Below are positions 1 to 9,032 of a DNA stretch of 64,000 nucleotides, one piece after another. Position 1 is the stretch's first letter, and the number at the start of each line of letters is the position of its first letter. Origin of the DNA: Flavobacteriales bacterium UBA1494. GTDB taxonomy: Bacteria; Bacteroidota; Bacteroidia; Flavobacteriales_E; Vicingaceae. Under the pieces are notes generated by a model that saw only the letters and a list, made by a program, of their open reading frames with translations, did not search any database and had not been told where the DNA came from. The DNA lies in NCBI GenBank assembly GCA_905182175.1, contig CAJJAT010000013.1, positions 25,024 through 89,023 on the forward strand. The letters are read 5' to 3'. Made by a program: the position numbers and the translations under genes.

Positions 1-115
1 ATTGATTGTAGGAAAAGAATGAATTGTTGTTTTGTGTCCCACAGAAAAATAGATTTTGACCAATGGCATTAAAATAGAGATTAACCAGTATAACCATTAG
101 AACTCCTCTTTTCAT
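1..115 (-). CDS. Secreted protein of unknown function, N-terminal part only
   Basis: An open frame starts with ATG at 115-113 and runs off the left edge of the window. It encodes 38 visible residues. The first 20 (MKRGVLMVILVNLYFNAIGQ) look like a Sec signal peptide with a short basic start, a hydrophobic core and a GQ cleavage region, followed by a polar, Asn-rich stretch. The start codon follows directly on the TAG stop of the MscS-like gene (TAGATG, no gap), so it is probably the last visible member of the same minus-strand operon. The product beyond the signal peptide cannot be named. Confidence 0.6.
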   Translation of the reverse strand, partial: MKRGVLMVILVNLYFNAIGQNLFFCGTQNNNSFFSYNQ

Positions 116-1372
116 CTAACCTATTGCTTTTTTAAAATCAGCGCCACTTGGGCTTTGGAATAGCGATAATTCAAATTGAGATATAACCGCCAATATGTGA
201 TCAAAAATGTCCGACTGAATTCCTTCATAACTTATCCATTCGATGTCATTGCTAAATGCATAAATCTGCAACGGAATACCGTTAGTTGTTGGATCAAGTT
301 GACGTACCAATATAGTTAAGTCTTGATTTATTTTAGGATGATTTTTCAAATAGTTTACTAAATATGCCCTGAAGGTACCAATATTTGTGATTCGTCTTCC
401 ATTTGAAATCAAAGAAGTATCGATATTATTCTCTTGATTGTATGCTAGTATATCGTTCTCCTTATTCGGAATATAATCTTTTAGTAAATGAATTTTTTTA
501 AACTTTTCAATCAACTTTTGGTCTGCAAACTTCACGGTTGATTGGTTGACAAAGATGGAACGGGCAATTCTTCTAGAACCTGTTTCTTGCATTCCCCTCC
601 AATTCTTAAATGAATCGGATATAAGAGAGTAGGTAGGAACTGTAGTAATCGTTTTGTCCCAATTTTTAACTTTAACCGTTGTTAAATTTATTTCAATTAC
701 GTCCCCATCAGCTCCAAACTTCTCCATACTAATCCAGTCGCCAACCCTTATCATGTCGTTTGCCGAAAGCTGAATACTGCCAATAAAACCGAGTAGCGTA
801 TCTTTGAAAACCAGAATTACTACTGCAGTCATAGCTCCAAAGGCACCGAAAAAGAACGTTATTTTAGTTTTGGCTAAAATAGAAAGGATTATAAGGGTTA
901 GAATAATGGATATAATAATTTTAGCCAGCTGAAAAAAGCTATCTAATGGCTTGTCTTTGAGTGATTCAATTCTGCTAACAATTGTTTTGACAACATTTAA
1001 AATTCTAAAAAAAAGTATTAAGAAAACGATAATAAAAATAGTTTTACTTAGGCGCTCAAGATAATCGACCCATATCAATTCCTGATCTAAAAGTTCAGGA
1101 ATTACGTAAAAAATGAACATAACAGGAACAAGGTGCGCAAAAGCATAAAAGACTTTATGTTCCACCAATAAATCATCCCAATCGGTTTTACTCTTTTTTA
1201 CTAATCGAATAAAAACGGTAAATAGAATGTAACGTGCGACCTTGTCGATTAGGTAAGCAATGACAAGAACCGTAAAAACAAGTGCTAGAATAGCTATAAA
1301 ATTAGACCAGTATTGAGAGAGTCCCGAAGAAATCAATAATTCAATAAAGTTTGACTTAAGTAGTTGTATCAT
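116..1372 (-). CDS. MscS-family mechanosensitive channel, YbdG-like
   Basis: A 418-residue membrane protein expected to open an inner-membrane pore under hypo-osmotic tension. Hydrophobic segments lie near residues 20-50, 75-90, 105-125, 145-165 and 170-190. The last is the Gly/Ala-rich pore helix (FFGAFGAMTAVVILVFKDTL). It is followed by the MscS beta domain with RVGDWISMEKFGADGDVIEI and the VPTYSLISDSFKNW motif. The long cytosolic C-terminus and the GSRRIARSI segment resemble the YbdG/MscM branch rather than the small MscS proteins; a small MscS-type channel sits at 47.4-48.3 kb. Its ATG overlaps the stop of the beta-barrel gene by 4 bases, which indicates an operon. Family call is firm; the YbdG assignment is by motif resemblance. 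Confidence 0.88.
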   Translation of the reverse strand: MIQLLKSNFIELLISSGLSQYWSNFIAILALVFTVLVIAYLIDKVARYILFTVFIRLVKKSKTDWDDLLVEHKVFYAFAHLVPVMFIFYVIPELLDQELIWVDYLERLSKTIFIIVFLILFFRILNVVKTIVSRIESLKDKPLDSFFQLAKIIISIILTLIILSILAKTKITFFFGAFGAMTAVVILVFKDTLLGFIGSIQLSANDMIRVGDWISMEKFGADGDVIEINLTTVKVKNWDKTITTVPTYSLISDSFKNWRGMQETGSRRIARSIFVNQSTVKFADQKLIEKFKKIHLLKDYIPNKENDILAYNQENNIDTSLISNGRRITNIGTFRAYLVNYLKNHPKINQDLTILVRQLDPTTNGIPLQIYAFSNDIEWISYEGIQSDIFDHILAVISQFELSLFQSPSGADFKKAIG

Positions 1373-2097
1373 TTTCTTCTCTTTGTTTTTCTTTCTGGGT
1401 TTTCGTGAAAGAAGTACTTCAGGTCTATTGTAAGGTAGTTTCCTAAAATATCGAATTCCGATTGTTTTATAATCTGTTGATTGTCATCAATTATTCCTGC
1501 TTTAGCGGTTGTTATTGCCGTAAATGGCCGTTTGTATGAGAATCCTAAATAATAGAAGCCCTTATCCGCTGTGCGATATTCAAAACCTAAATTAGCAATT
1601 AAAGAGGGTAGGACCCAGGAAGTTCTGAATGACCTGTGGTAGTATTGGGAATTGCCGGATTGCCAATCAGATGGCAGAAAGTCAGCAGTAAGGCCGAATG
1701 AAGTATTTAAAAATAATTCTCTTCCCAACTGAACATAGACTAGTCCTGTTATAGGTATTTCGTAAATTACATATGAAAACTCCTCGTCTATGTTTAGGTC
1801 AGAGGAATTGTCGGCTATTTTTAAACCGAAGTTTTTTTTAGAGTAATTAATTCCTGTTTCAAGTGAGACCTGCTTTGTAAGCCCTTTTCTAATGACCATA
1901 CCAAAAGCGTAGCCACTTTGCGGTGTAATGGTGTAACTTACATTTTCAACCTCCTGGCTTTGCGGTCCAGTGTTTATTATTTCTGAACTCAAGATTGGTT
2001 TAAACTGAAGACCAACTGTTGTTACTCTCTCTTGGGCATTTGTAATGACTGTGCAAGAAAGCAGCAAGGCCGCAAGAAAAAACCTGATTTGATACAT
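1369..2097 (-). CDS. Outer membrane beta-barrel protein (PorT-like type)
   Basis: A 242-residue protein with a signal peptide (hydrophobic core near residues 5-18, cleavage after NAQ at about 22). The rest alternates hydrophobic and polar residues in short strands, for example YAFGMVIRKGLTKQVSLETG and YLTIDLKYFF at the C-terminus, as in small outer-membrane barrels of Bacteroidota. No enzymatic motif is visible. It overlaps the MscS-like gene by 4 bases and follows the small membrane protein gene by 28 bases. It may be structural or a transport accessory; the exact family is uncertain. Confidence 0.6.
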   Translation of the reverse strand: MYQIRFFLAALLLSCTVITNAQERVTTVGLQFKPILSSEIINTGPQSQEVENVSYTITPQSGYAFGMVIRKGLTKQVSLETGINYSKKNFGLKIADNSSDLNIDEEFSYVIYEIPITGLVYVQLGRELFLNTSFGLTADFLPSDWQSGNSQYYHRSFRTSWVLPSLIANLGFEYRTADKGFYYLGFSYKRPFTAITTAKAGIIDDNQQIIKQSEFDILGNYLTIDLKYFFHENPERKTKRRK

Positions 2098-2101
2098 GCC
2101 T

Positions 2102-2109
2102 CAAAGTTA
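2102..2109 (-). promoter_or_regulatory. TAnnTTTG-type -7 box (TAACTTTG)
   Basis: The minus strand reads TAACTTTG only 4 bases before the ATG of the beta-barrel gene. It matches the Bacteroidota -7 consensus TAnnTTTG. No good -33 TTTG is seen at the expected distance, and the spacing would leave no 5' leader, so this may be chance. The same layout is seen at 54209-54216. Confidence 0.25.
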
Positions 2110-2125
2110 CTTTTAAAAACTAGAT

Positions 2126-2455
2126 TTAATCAGCTAATAAACCGCCTACAATACCCAGTCCTACAACAATAATTGAAATTATAATTAGGAAGTACCTGAA
2201 AAAAAGATCAGGAATAAACTTATTTCGGAATTTACCGATAGTTAGGTAGTTGAGGTTTTTAGCGATGTCAAATTTGGAGATGTGAATCCCGTAATAAATT
2301 CGTTGATCTCCATCACTGTCAATTTGTTTTTCAAACGGCACATTGCTTTCTGCAAGTAAATTTTCAAAGTGAGACGCATGCTCAGTTTTACTAAAATAGA
2401 AAACCTTCGTATTCCTGTTGGTCGGGTGATCTTGAAAGTTGACTGTTGAGATCAT
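2126..2455 (-). CDS. Small membrane protein of unknown function
   Basis: 109 residues: a soluble N-terminal part of about 80 residues and one strongly hydrophobic C-terminal helix (RYFLIIISIIVVGLGIVGGL, about 86-105). The N-terminal half (YFSKTEHASHFENLLAESNV, with a later IYYGIHI) suggests a small alpha/beta fold exposed to the cytoplasm, but no family is recognised. It overlaps the M23/LysM peptidase gene upstream by 4 bases (ATGA) and is therefore probably cotranslated with it. Confidence 0.65.
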   Translation of the reverse strand: MISTVNFQDHPTNRNTKVFYFSKTEHASHFENLLAESNVPFEKQIDSDGDQRIYYGIHISKFDIAKNLNYLTIGKFRNKFIPDLFFRYFLIIISIIVVGLGIVGGLLAD

Positions 2456-3477
2456 AGTTGAGCCACCATTAATTTTTGACCAATGCGTAAGGTGCGGTTT
2501 CGTTTTATGCTGTTAAGACTGCATAGTTCTGTTACGCTAGTGCCATAAAGGATTGCAATTTTAAACAAATTTTCACCCTTTTTCACTGTGTGAAAGTTAA
2601 TCCCATCTGGAACAGCGGCAAAACTGTACTTCGTCTTTATTAATTTAATTGAATTTGTCTTTAATTTATTGGTATTGAAGTCTATAATGCTTTTAGGGTT
2701 GAGCGGATTTCCTTTAAACCTTACTTCGAAGTGCAGATGGCTGCCGGATGATCTTCCTGAGCTTCCGCCCAAACCGACTACTTGGCCCGCCTCAACAATA
2801 TCGCCGGGCTTAACTTTTAAGCGGTGTAAATGCGCATATAGGGTTTCTAAGCCATTGTAGTGCCTTATAATAACAACTCTTCCATAACCTGGGTGCATTC
2901 TTGCAACTCTAACCATACCATCGAAACTCGCGACAACCGGATCCCAAACCTCTAAATCGATATCTATTCCATTGTGGGATCTACCGCTTCTCCAACCGAA
3001 ATTGGAAGTTATTAAACCCTTATACGGGTTGTAAAATCGGCATTCGTTAAGGGTGTCTTCTAAAACTAATTTTCTGCTTTCGCCAACTTTCAAATCGCTA
3101 ACTACTTTGTTAAAAAGTTGGTACGTATCCCATTTTTTATACATGGAACGAGAAGGATACATACTTGAGTCATAAAATCCGGTTAACGAAACGTAAATGT
3201 CTTTTTGTAGCTTTTTATTCTCCACGTAATCGCTCAATTCAATGAGCATTCTATCGGGAATGCTATCCAAGGAAAGTAAGGAGTCAACTAGTTCAATTAT
3301 CTGCTCACCATTAAGGTTGCTTATATTGTTTGAAGCTGACTTAGAGTTGGTATTTATTACAATGGCAGGAACTATTAATTTCTTACTCTCGTTTTTTTGC
3401 GCATCTAGTCGAGTAGACGTGACTAGAGCCATGAAAATCAAGATAAACTTTAGGGAGTAATGTTTAGTTATCGCCAT
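2452..3477 (-). CDS. M23-family peptidoglycan endopeptidase with LysM domain
   Basis: A 341-residue secreted protein likely to cut peptide cross-links in peptidoglycan. It has a signal peptide (about residues 1-26). An M23 metallopeptidase domain spans roughly 150-260, with SNFGWRSGRSHNGIDID giving the first zinc His and Asp, and LETLYAHL and SSGSHLHFEV giving the remaining active-site His residues. A C-terminal LysM repeat (about 296-340, HTVKKGENLFKIAILYGTSV) should bind glycan. All expected zinc ligands are present, so it should be active rather than an EnvC-type activator. The start overlaps the AIM24-like gene by 14 bases, and the stop overlaps the next gene by 4. Confidence 0.92.
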   Translation of the reverse strand: MAITKHYSLKFILIFMALVTSTRLDAQKNESKKLIVPAIVINTNSKSASNNISNLNGEQIIELVDSLLSLDSIPDRMLIELSDYVENKKLQKDIYVSLTGFYDSSMYPSRSMYKKWDTYQLFNKVVSDLKVGESRKLVLEDTLNECRFYNPYKGLITSNFGWRSGRSHNGIDIDLEVWDPVVASFDGMVRVARMHPGYGRVVIIRHYNGLETLYAHLHRLKVKPGDIVEAGQVVGLGGSSGRSSGSHLHFEVRFKGNPLNPKSIIDFNTNKLKTNSIKLIKTKYSFAAVPDGINFHTVKKGENLFKIAILYGTSVTELCSLNSIKRNRTLRIGQKLMVAQL

Positions 3478-4258
3478 CTAATAGTCCTCCAATTCTTCCT
3501 AAAATACTTCCTTCGCCTGTTCGTTTTCCTCCCGTTCTTGGCATGTTGGCGTAAATTCTATCTGCCAATCTGCTAAAGGGCATAGACTGAATCCAGACAT
3601 CGCCTGGACCTTGCAAAGTGGTAATAAATAAACCTTCACCACCAAACAGGGAGTTTTTAATTCCTTTTTGTAGTTTAATGTCATAATTCACAGAGGAACT
3701 TAACGCAACCAAACAGCCTGTATCTACATTTAATGCCTCTCCATGAGTCAAGGATCGTTTCACTACTGTTCCACCTGCGTGAAGAAAAGCTAAACCATTG
3801 CCCTCTAGTTTTTGCATGATAAAACCCTCACCGCCAAAAAAACCAACACCTAACTTTTGTTGAAATTCAATGCCGACTGAAACGCCCTTTGCAGCGCATA
3901 GAAAAGCTTCTTTTTGGCAAATTATTTTTCCACCAAACTCAAGAAGATGCATTGGAATTATTTTTCCTGGATAAGGTGCAGCAAAGGTTACTTTCGCCTT
4001 AGAGCTGCCTCTCTGAGTGTAAGTTGTCATGAACAAACTTTCGCCCGTCAGAACCCTCTTACCGGCTGAGAAAATCTTACCTAAAACACTCTCATCTTGT
4101 TTCGAGCCATCGCCTAAGATAGTGTTCATTTCTATGCTTTGGTTCATCATCATCATGCTGCCAGCTTCGGCGATGACAGTCTCATTTGGGTCTAACTCAA
4201 TTTCAACGCATTGTAAATCGTTCCCAAAAATCTCAAAGTCTATTTCGTGTGAGTTCAT
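3464..4258 (-). CDS. AIM24 / TIGR00266-family protein
   Basis: 264 residues, matching the usual length of this family of beta-structured cytosolic proteins of unknown biochemical function. Typical features are the N-terminal VEIELDPNETVIAEAGSMMM motif, repeated Gly-rich strands (GGKIICQKEAFLCAAKGVSVG, GFFGGEGFIMQKLEGNG), and GEGLFITTLQGPGDVWIQS near the C-terminus. It is the first gene of the minus-strand envelope operon. It is divergent from the SRPBCC gene, with 88 bases between the two starts. Role is unknown; the family call is firm. Confidence 0.9.
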   Translation of the reverse strand: MNSHEIDFEIFGNDLQCVEIELDPNETVIAEAGSMMMMNQSIEMNTILGDGSKQDESVLGKIFSAGKRVLTGESLFMTTYTQRGSSKAKVTFAAPYPGKIIPMHLLEFGGKIICQKEAFLCAAKGVSVGIEFQQKLGVGFFGGEGFIMQKLEGNGLAFLHAGGTVVKRSLTHGEALNVDTGCLVALSSSVNYDIKLQKGIKNSLFGGEGLFITTLQGPGDVWIQSMPFSRLADRIYANMPRTGGKRTGEGSILGRIGGLLDGDN

Positions 4259-4346
4259 ATTTAAAATAATCAGCAGTGTAAAAAAACGAAAAATTGTTCT
4301 ATCTTAGGTTTAGGTTTAATTTTAATTAATAAACAAAGCCAAACCT

Positions 4347-5351
4347 ATGAAATTCTTAAAAGGACTTGTACTTGTAATTGTAGTAATTATTGCTTTTGTA
4401 GTTATTTATGGAGCAACACAACCTTCGCAAATGGAAGTGAAAGAATCTATTGAAATTAATGCACCTGCAAGTCTCGTATTTGAGGAGATTGAAGATTTTG
4501 AAGCTTGGGATGATTGGTCTGCTTGGAGTAAAATGGATCCGAATATGGTACAAACTTATGAGGGAGAAATAGGAACTGTAGGGTATAAGAATTCTTGGGT
4601 GAGCAAAAATCAAAAGGTTGGAACAGGAAGCCAAGAAATAATAGAGATTCGTGACAATGAATATATGGAAACCAAGATGGGATTCAATGACAATGCGGCT
4701 GAAAATTTGGCTTCTTTTACTTTAACTGAAAATGATGGTAAAACAACAGTCGTTTGGTACATGATTGGAGCTGAAACACCCTTTTATTCCCGAATAATCA
4801 ACACCATATTTAAACCTATGATTGCAGAAAGTTATAAAAGGAGTTTAATAGATTTGAAAAAAATTGTTGAAAGTAAAACGATTGTACTACCAAACCCCTT
4901 AGGGTTGAAAATTGTTGAGGTGGAAGGAATGTCGATCATATCAATCAAAGATTCCTGTGCAGTCGGAGAAGTGCCAACGAGAATGACTAAAATTTATACC
5001 GAGCTAGGAATTTTTATGGCAATTAATAACATCGAAACAGCAGGAAATGGCCTAGCGCTATATTATGCTTATTCTCCTGAAAAAGTAGTTTTTGAACCAG
5101 CATTTCCCATAATAGGGGAGGTTGAAGGAACGGATAGAGTTAAGGTTAAAAAGGGACCCTTTGGAAGGGCCATAAAAGCAATACATGTTGGAGATTATGA
5201 AGGGTTATCCGAAGTGCGTTTGGGCATTAAAGAGTATGCTAAGAAAATGAATGTTGAATTAACCAATTCCTATTGGGAGGTCTATTTTAATCAATCGGGA
5301 GAGATAGAAAAAGCCCAATCGGAGACACATATTTATTATTCTGTAAAATAG
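4347..5351 (+). CDS. SRPBCC (polyketide cyclase-like) and GyrI-like two-domain protein
   Basis: 334 residues. An N-terminal membrane helix (about 5-25, GLVLVIVVIIAFVVIYGATQ) anchors or exports the protein. An SRPBCC ligand-binding fold follows (about 30-160; VKESIEINAPASLVFEEIED and the W-rich DDWSAWSKMDPNM). The C-terminal half (about 170-334) looks like a GyrI/AraC effector-binding domain, ending in NSYWEVYFNQSG. The combination is common in Bacteroidota, and the ligand is unknown. It is a single gene with its own upstream region; no DNA-binding domain is seen. Confidence 0.82.
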   Translation: MKFLKGLVLVIVVIIAFVVIYGATQPSQMEVKESIEINAPASLVFEEIEDFEAWDDWSAWSKMDPNMVQTYEGEIGTVGYKNSWVSKNQKVGTGSQEIIEIRDNEYMETKMGFNDNAAENLASFTLTENDGKTTVVWYMIGAETPFYSRIINTIFKPMIAESYKRSLIDLKKIVESKTIVLPNPLGLKIVEVEGMSIISIKDSCAVGEVPTRMTKIYTELGIFMAINNIETAGNGLALYYAYSPEKVVFEPAFPIIGEVEGTDRVKVKKGPFGRAIKAIHVGDYEGLSEVRLGIKEYAKKMNVELTNSYWEVYFNQSGEIEKAQSETHIYYSVK

Positions 5352-5475
5352 AATAGTATAATTAAGTATTCGGGATTACTGATCACAACTTTTGGACAAC
5401 AAATGGTGTTTTCTTAGTGTAGGCAAGAAATAATTTTTGACTCAACCAATCTAAGCACTTAAAATAAAATTTACG

Positions 5476-6399
5476 ATGACGAACTACTTGTTCTTATTTC
5501 TCTCACTTATAGCATTTGTTGCTTGCGAGCCGAAGATTAAAGTTGAAGAATTGAATACAGCAAACGCGAGCGACGACGGTGATTTTAACAAAAGCTATTG
5601 GGAAGATGGCAAGGCTGAGATTGCCGTATACGATTTAGTACAAAATAGATACAATGGGTTACACCCCGGAAAACTAGTAAGTGTATTTGTTTTGGAAGAT
5701 TTTATTACAGACAAACATGTTAAAAATGAGCGGTATATTAGTAAAAGTTCAACTCAAGTTTTGAAAAACATTAGAGTTTCAAAATTTACAACTGGCATTT
5801 ACGATTACTCTTTGCATTCAACTGTCTTTACGCCTCTAAATCAAAAACAATTTCCAACCTTAAAAGTCGTGAATACCATGCAAGAGTGGTGCGGATCTAC
5901 TTTCTTGCAGCTTAATTATGAAAAGGATGTCTACATTGCTCAACAGAGGTCTTATTTCGAGGCTGAGGGCGATCGGCAGTTAACAATACCTAGTGCAATA
6001 ATAGAAGATGCTCTCATGAATCAAATCAGGCTAGATTATAGAGCACTACCGCTGGGAATTTTCCCAATAATTCCTAGATTGGAATACATTGCATTGAAAC
6101 ATAAAGACCTTGTATCTTTAAAGGCTGAAGGAAGTCTAAATGTTTACCGTGAAAATGATTTTTCTGGAGAACACCTTTTAAAGTATAGCTACCGAGTTAA
6201 ATCTCAGAGTAGAGTAGTAGAGTTAGTTTTTGAAAAGGCAGCACCGTATACTATTGTAGGGTTTAAAGAAAGTTACCCTTCTGCTTTTGACGGAGAAATT
6301 AGAACGACCACTGCAACATTAATTTCAAGCGAAAGACTAGCTTATTGGGAAATGAACTCTCCTAAAGACACTGAAATCAGGAATAAAATAGGTCTCTAA
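5476..6399 (+). CDS. Conserved Bacteroidota lipoprotein
   Basis: 307 residues with a lipoprotein signal (MTNYLFLFLSLIAFVAC, lipidated Cys at 17). The following YWEDGKAEIAVYDLVQNRYN and WCGSTFLQLNY motifs belong to a lipoprotein family in this phylum. I recall it being labelled in databases as septum formation inhibitor Maf, a name that does not fit a lipoprotein. No catalytic motif is visible. It stands alone between the SRPBCC gene and tRNA-His. Confidence 0.75.
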   Translation: MTNYLFLFLSLIAFVACEPKIKVEELNTANASDDGDFNKSYWEDGKAEIAVYDLVQNRYNGLHPGKLVSVFVLEDFITDKHVKNERYISKSSTQVLKNIRVSKFTTGIYDYSLHSTVFTPLNQKQFPTLKVVNTMQEWCGSTFLQLNYEKDVYIAQQRSYFEAEGDRQLTIPSAIIEDALMNQIRLDYRALPLGIFPIIPRLEYIALKHKDLVSLKAEGSLNVYRENDFSGEHLLKYSYRVKSQSRVVELVFEKAAPYTIVGFKESYPSAFDGEIRTTTATLISSERLAYWEMNSPKDTEIRNKIGL

Positions 6400-6449
6400 A
6401 TTTTATTTTATTTTTTGATTTAGTAGAACTTATTTTCAATCCATTTTTC

Positions 6450-6457
6450 TATATTTG
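6450..6457 (+). promoter_or_regulatory. -7 promoter box for tRNA-His (TATATTTG)
   Basis: TATATTTG matches the Bacteroidota TAnnTTTG -7 consensus and lies 45 bases upstream of the mature tRNA. The -33 region is weak (TTTTC instead of TTTG). The assignment rests on the consensus and the position. Confidence 0.5.
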
Positions 6458-6502
6458 CAAACCGAAAGAATTTTGGAAACTTGCAACTTATTGCAAAATT
6501 AT

Positions 6503-6577
6503 GGTGGTTGTAGCTCAGTTGGTTAGAGCACTGGTTTGTGGTGCCGGGGGTCGTGGGTTCGAATCCCATCATCCACC
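6503..6577 (+). tRNA. tRNA-His (anticodon GTG)
   Basis: The sequence folds as a cloverleaf. The acceptor arm is 6504-6510 with 6570-6576 (one T:T mismatch). The D arm is GCTC/GAGC, the anticodon stem CTGGT/GCCGG has the loop TTGTGGT (anticodon GTG), and the T arm is GTGGG-TTCGAAT-CCCAT. The additional 5' G (6503), which can pair with the discriminator C at 6577, is the hallmark of tRNA-His. The CCA end is not encoded. Confidence 0.96.
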
Positions 6578-6586
6578 CTTTAACAT

Positions 6587-6619
6587 GAAAACCAAGTCTT
6601 TCAAGACTTGGTTTTTTTG
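6587..6619 (+). terminator. Rho-independent terminator after tRNA-His
   Basis: A perfect 10-bp inverted repeat (ACCAAGTCTT / AAGACTTGGT, 6591-6612) with a two-base gap is followed by a run of T. The flanking A and T tracts extend the stem, so it could also work from the other strand. Confidence 0.85.
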
Positions 6620-6817
6620 TACCATTTTTTTATATGAAGCTCCCATCAAATTAAAATTAATAGAATTTAAAAGATACTTTTTCTTTTAATGGAGGGTCCA
6701 TATAAGACAAATGGTCGTTCCTCAAGAGTTTCTATTACTTACTTGAAATGGCAATAGCATAAAAAGTTGGTTCATAAACAATCTTAGTTAGAGTAGAAGA
6801 CCTGTTAGTTTCTATGG

Positions 6818-8077
6818 CTATAGCTTGATTCCTAACAAAGTTACGTCATCTGTTTGCTCAGAATCTCCCTTCCAAAGGTTGAAATTGTAAGTAAGAATAC
6901 TTTTCTGTTCCCTTAATTTTTCATTTTGTATTGAAAGGAGCAAATTTGTGAAATTTAGTGAGTTAAAACATTTATCAGAAGGGCCTCCAAACTGATCAGT
7001 GTATCCGTTTGAGCTGAGATAGAGCATATCTCCTGATTTATATTTTATTGTATGCTCTTCTATTTCAAATTTTTCATTCTTACAGCCAATAGCAAATCTA
7101 CTTCCCATTACCTTAAAGAGCGGCTTTCCGGTTCTTTGAGAGTACTTTTTAATTTTTTCACAGACAACCGTATCTACTTTGTTTGTTATTAAATAGAGTG
7201 GGCTTTTAGCGCCCGCGTAGGTAATTGACTTATTTTTTTGGTCAATCGCACAGATTACAACGTCCATCCCAACTTCATTGTGTGTTCTTTCATGCTCTTC
7301 CATAAAAATCAATACCAGTTCATTTGCTTTCTCCAATATCTCTTTTGGCTTTCGTAACCCGTAGTGCTGAACAGTTAAATTTAGTACATTATAAAAACAG
7401 ATTGATAACAATGAGCCCTGTATGCCATGACCTGTGCAATCTACCACAGCAATTAATTGAATATCTCCAAAATTTTGAATCCAATAAAAATCTCCCGAAA
7501 CACTAAATTTAGGTTGGAAGTAGATGAAATTATCAGGAAAAAGATGACTTATTTCAGATTTTCTAGGTAAAATAGCAATTTGAACATTAGCTGCTGATTG
7601 CAGATAATCTGTCCATTTTTTTTTAGCGGCAGAGTCTTCTAGAGCAAGTTCTTTTATTGCTTTTGTAATTACATCTTTAGTACTATCCTCAGATAATTTA
7701 TGGAACTTTTCTATTTTTTTAAAGTGCAATTTAATAACAGATAAAAGTTCTTTGGGCTCAAATGGTTTCGTAAGGTAGTCTTCGGCACCCAGATTCATCC
7801 CTATTCGTATATCGGATACTTGAGACCTCGCACTCAGAAAAATAAAGGGAATAAAGGATAAGTCAGAATGATTTTGAAACGCTTTGATGGTATCTATTCC
7901 GTCCATTTGTTTCATTATCATGTCACAGACAACAAGATCTGGAGAAGATTCAATCGCTTTTTTAAAGCCTTCTTTACCATTCCTTGCTTGAATAACTTTA
8001 TAATCTGATATCGCAAGTATTTCTGAGAGCGTTTCTCTTATATTGGCCTCGTCTTCTATAATTAGAATCTTTTTCAT
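6818..8077 (-). CDS. Response regulator with SpoIIE/RsbU-type PP2C phosphatase domain
   Basis: 419 residues. The receiver domain (1-120) has the acidic pair ED at 8-9, phospho-acceptor D52 and K104. A short linker is followed by a PP2C-like Ser/Thr phosphatase domain (about 165-419). Metal-binding motifs there are SGDFYW (194-199), VDCTGHG (212-218), SSNGYTDQFGG and the C-terminal TDDVTLL. It probably dephosphorylates an anti-sigma antagonist or a similar target in response to a histidine kinase. No kinase gene is fused; the nearest is the hybrid kinase at 9.0-11.4 kb on the same strand. A 208-base gap separates it from the LytTR gene, so it may have its own promoter. Confidence 0.93.
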   Translation of the reverse strand: MKKILIIEDEANIRETLSEILAISDYKVIQARNGKEGFKKAIESSPDLVVCDMIMKQMDGIDTIKAFQNHSDLSFIPFIFLSARSQVSDIRIGMNLGAEDYLTKPFEPKELLSVIKLHFKKIEKFHKLSEDSTKDVITKAIKELALEDSAAKKKWTDYLQSAANVQIAILPRKSEISHLFPDNFIYFQPKFSVSGDFYWIQNFGDIQLIAVVDCTGHGIQGSLLSICFYNVLNLTVQHYGLRKPKEILEKANELVLIFMEEHERTHNEVGMDVVICAIDQKNKSITYAGAKSPLYLITNKVDTVVCEKIKKYSQRTGKPLFKVMGSRFAIGCKNEKFEIEEHTIKYKSGDMLYLSSNGYTDQFGGPSDKCFNSLNFTNLLLSIQNEKLREQKSILTYNFNLWKGDSEQTDDVTLLGIKL

Positions 8078-8285
8078 ATCGAAAATTTTAACTTTACAAT
8101 GTTAGGATGCATCAGATGAAGATGAAACAGCAGATTTCCGAATGACTGCTTTTGCTTACCCAAAGTAAAGTGAACATTAATTTATTACAGGTGCTTTTTT
8201 TGGGCTAAAATTTATACTGTGCGATAGTATGTTATCTTTAACAATCCAATATGGACCATTTCTGCGTTAATTTAGCATTGGAAGT

Positions 8286-9032
8286 TTACTCATACTTTAA
8301 AAGTTTCAATAACTCGTCCTTCTTACGAGTTGCAACTGGTACTGTAGATCCATCCGATAAAACTAAATATCCCCCTTTACCTCGAACATATCTTTCAGCG
8401 AATCGGAGGTTTACAATGCCTGATTTGTGAACTTTAAAGAAACCATTGTTAATTAAAGCAACTTCAAATTCTTTCATTGGTTTTGAAACCAACATCTTTT
8501 TGTTATCTATTAAGTGAAAAAAACAATAGGCTCTTTCGGCTTTACATTGTATTATTTGCTCAAAAGGTACCAGTTCAAGGCCCTCTTCTGTCGGGATAGT
8601 GAGTTTTTTAAAGCGTTCTTTATAAGCAGAAGATTTACCACTCTGTGGACCCAACATTTTTTCCCGCTTATTTATTCTTAATTGAATAATTTTTAAAATT
8701 TCTACAGGATCAAATGGTTTTAGAATATAATCATCTGCTCCCAAATTCATCCCATATCTGATTTGTTCTTTTTCCACCTTAGCAGTTAGGAATAAAAAAG
8801 AGGGCATAATTTTACTGGCATACTTTTGGGTAATTAATTCCAACAATGCAAATCCATCTAATTCAGGCATATTTACATCACACAAGACTAAGTCAGGCTC
8901 TTTTTCTAATATCACAGCGTAACCTAATTTTCCGTTGCTTGCAGTGAATACATCATACCCACTAAATTCTAGAATTTCCTGTAGGGTTTCTCTAATGTTA
9001 ATCTCATCCTCAACTATTACAATTCTGGTCAT
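8286..9032 (-). CDS. LytTR-family response regulator
   Basis: 248 residues. The receiver domain (about 1-122) has acidic residues at 8-9, phospho-acceptor D52 and the switch Lys in YILKPFDP. A LytTR DNA-binding domain spans about 150-245, with FKVHKSGIVNL and the C-terminal VPVATRKKDELLKLL. Such proteins bind promoter DNA as dimers through beta strands. Its start overlaps the hybrid kinase by 4 bases (ATGA), making that kinase the likely partner. It is the last gene of the signalling operon. Confidence 0.93.
   Translation of the reverse strand: MTRIVIVEDEINIRETLQEILEFSGYDVFTASNGKLGYAVILEKEPDLVLCDVNMPELDGFALLELITQKYASKIMPSFLFLTAKVEKEQIRYGMNLGADDYILKPFDPVEILKIIQLRINKREKMLGPQSGKSSAYKERFKKLTIPTEEGLELVPFEQIIQCKAERAYCFFHLIDNKKMLVSKPMKEFEVALINNGFFKVHKSGIVNLRFAERYVRGKGGYLVLSDGSTVPVATRKKDELLKLLKYE

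Noticed and set aside
6503..6620. tRNA-His as an integration site for a mobile element.
   Set aside because: No integrase gene is nearby and no repeat of the tRNA 3' end was found in the window.
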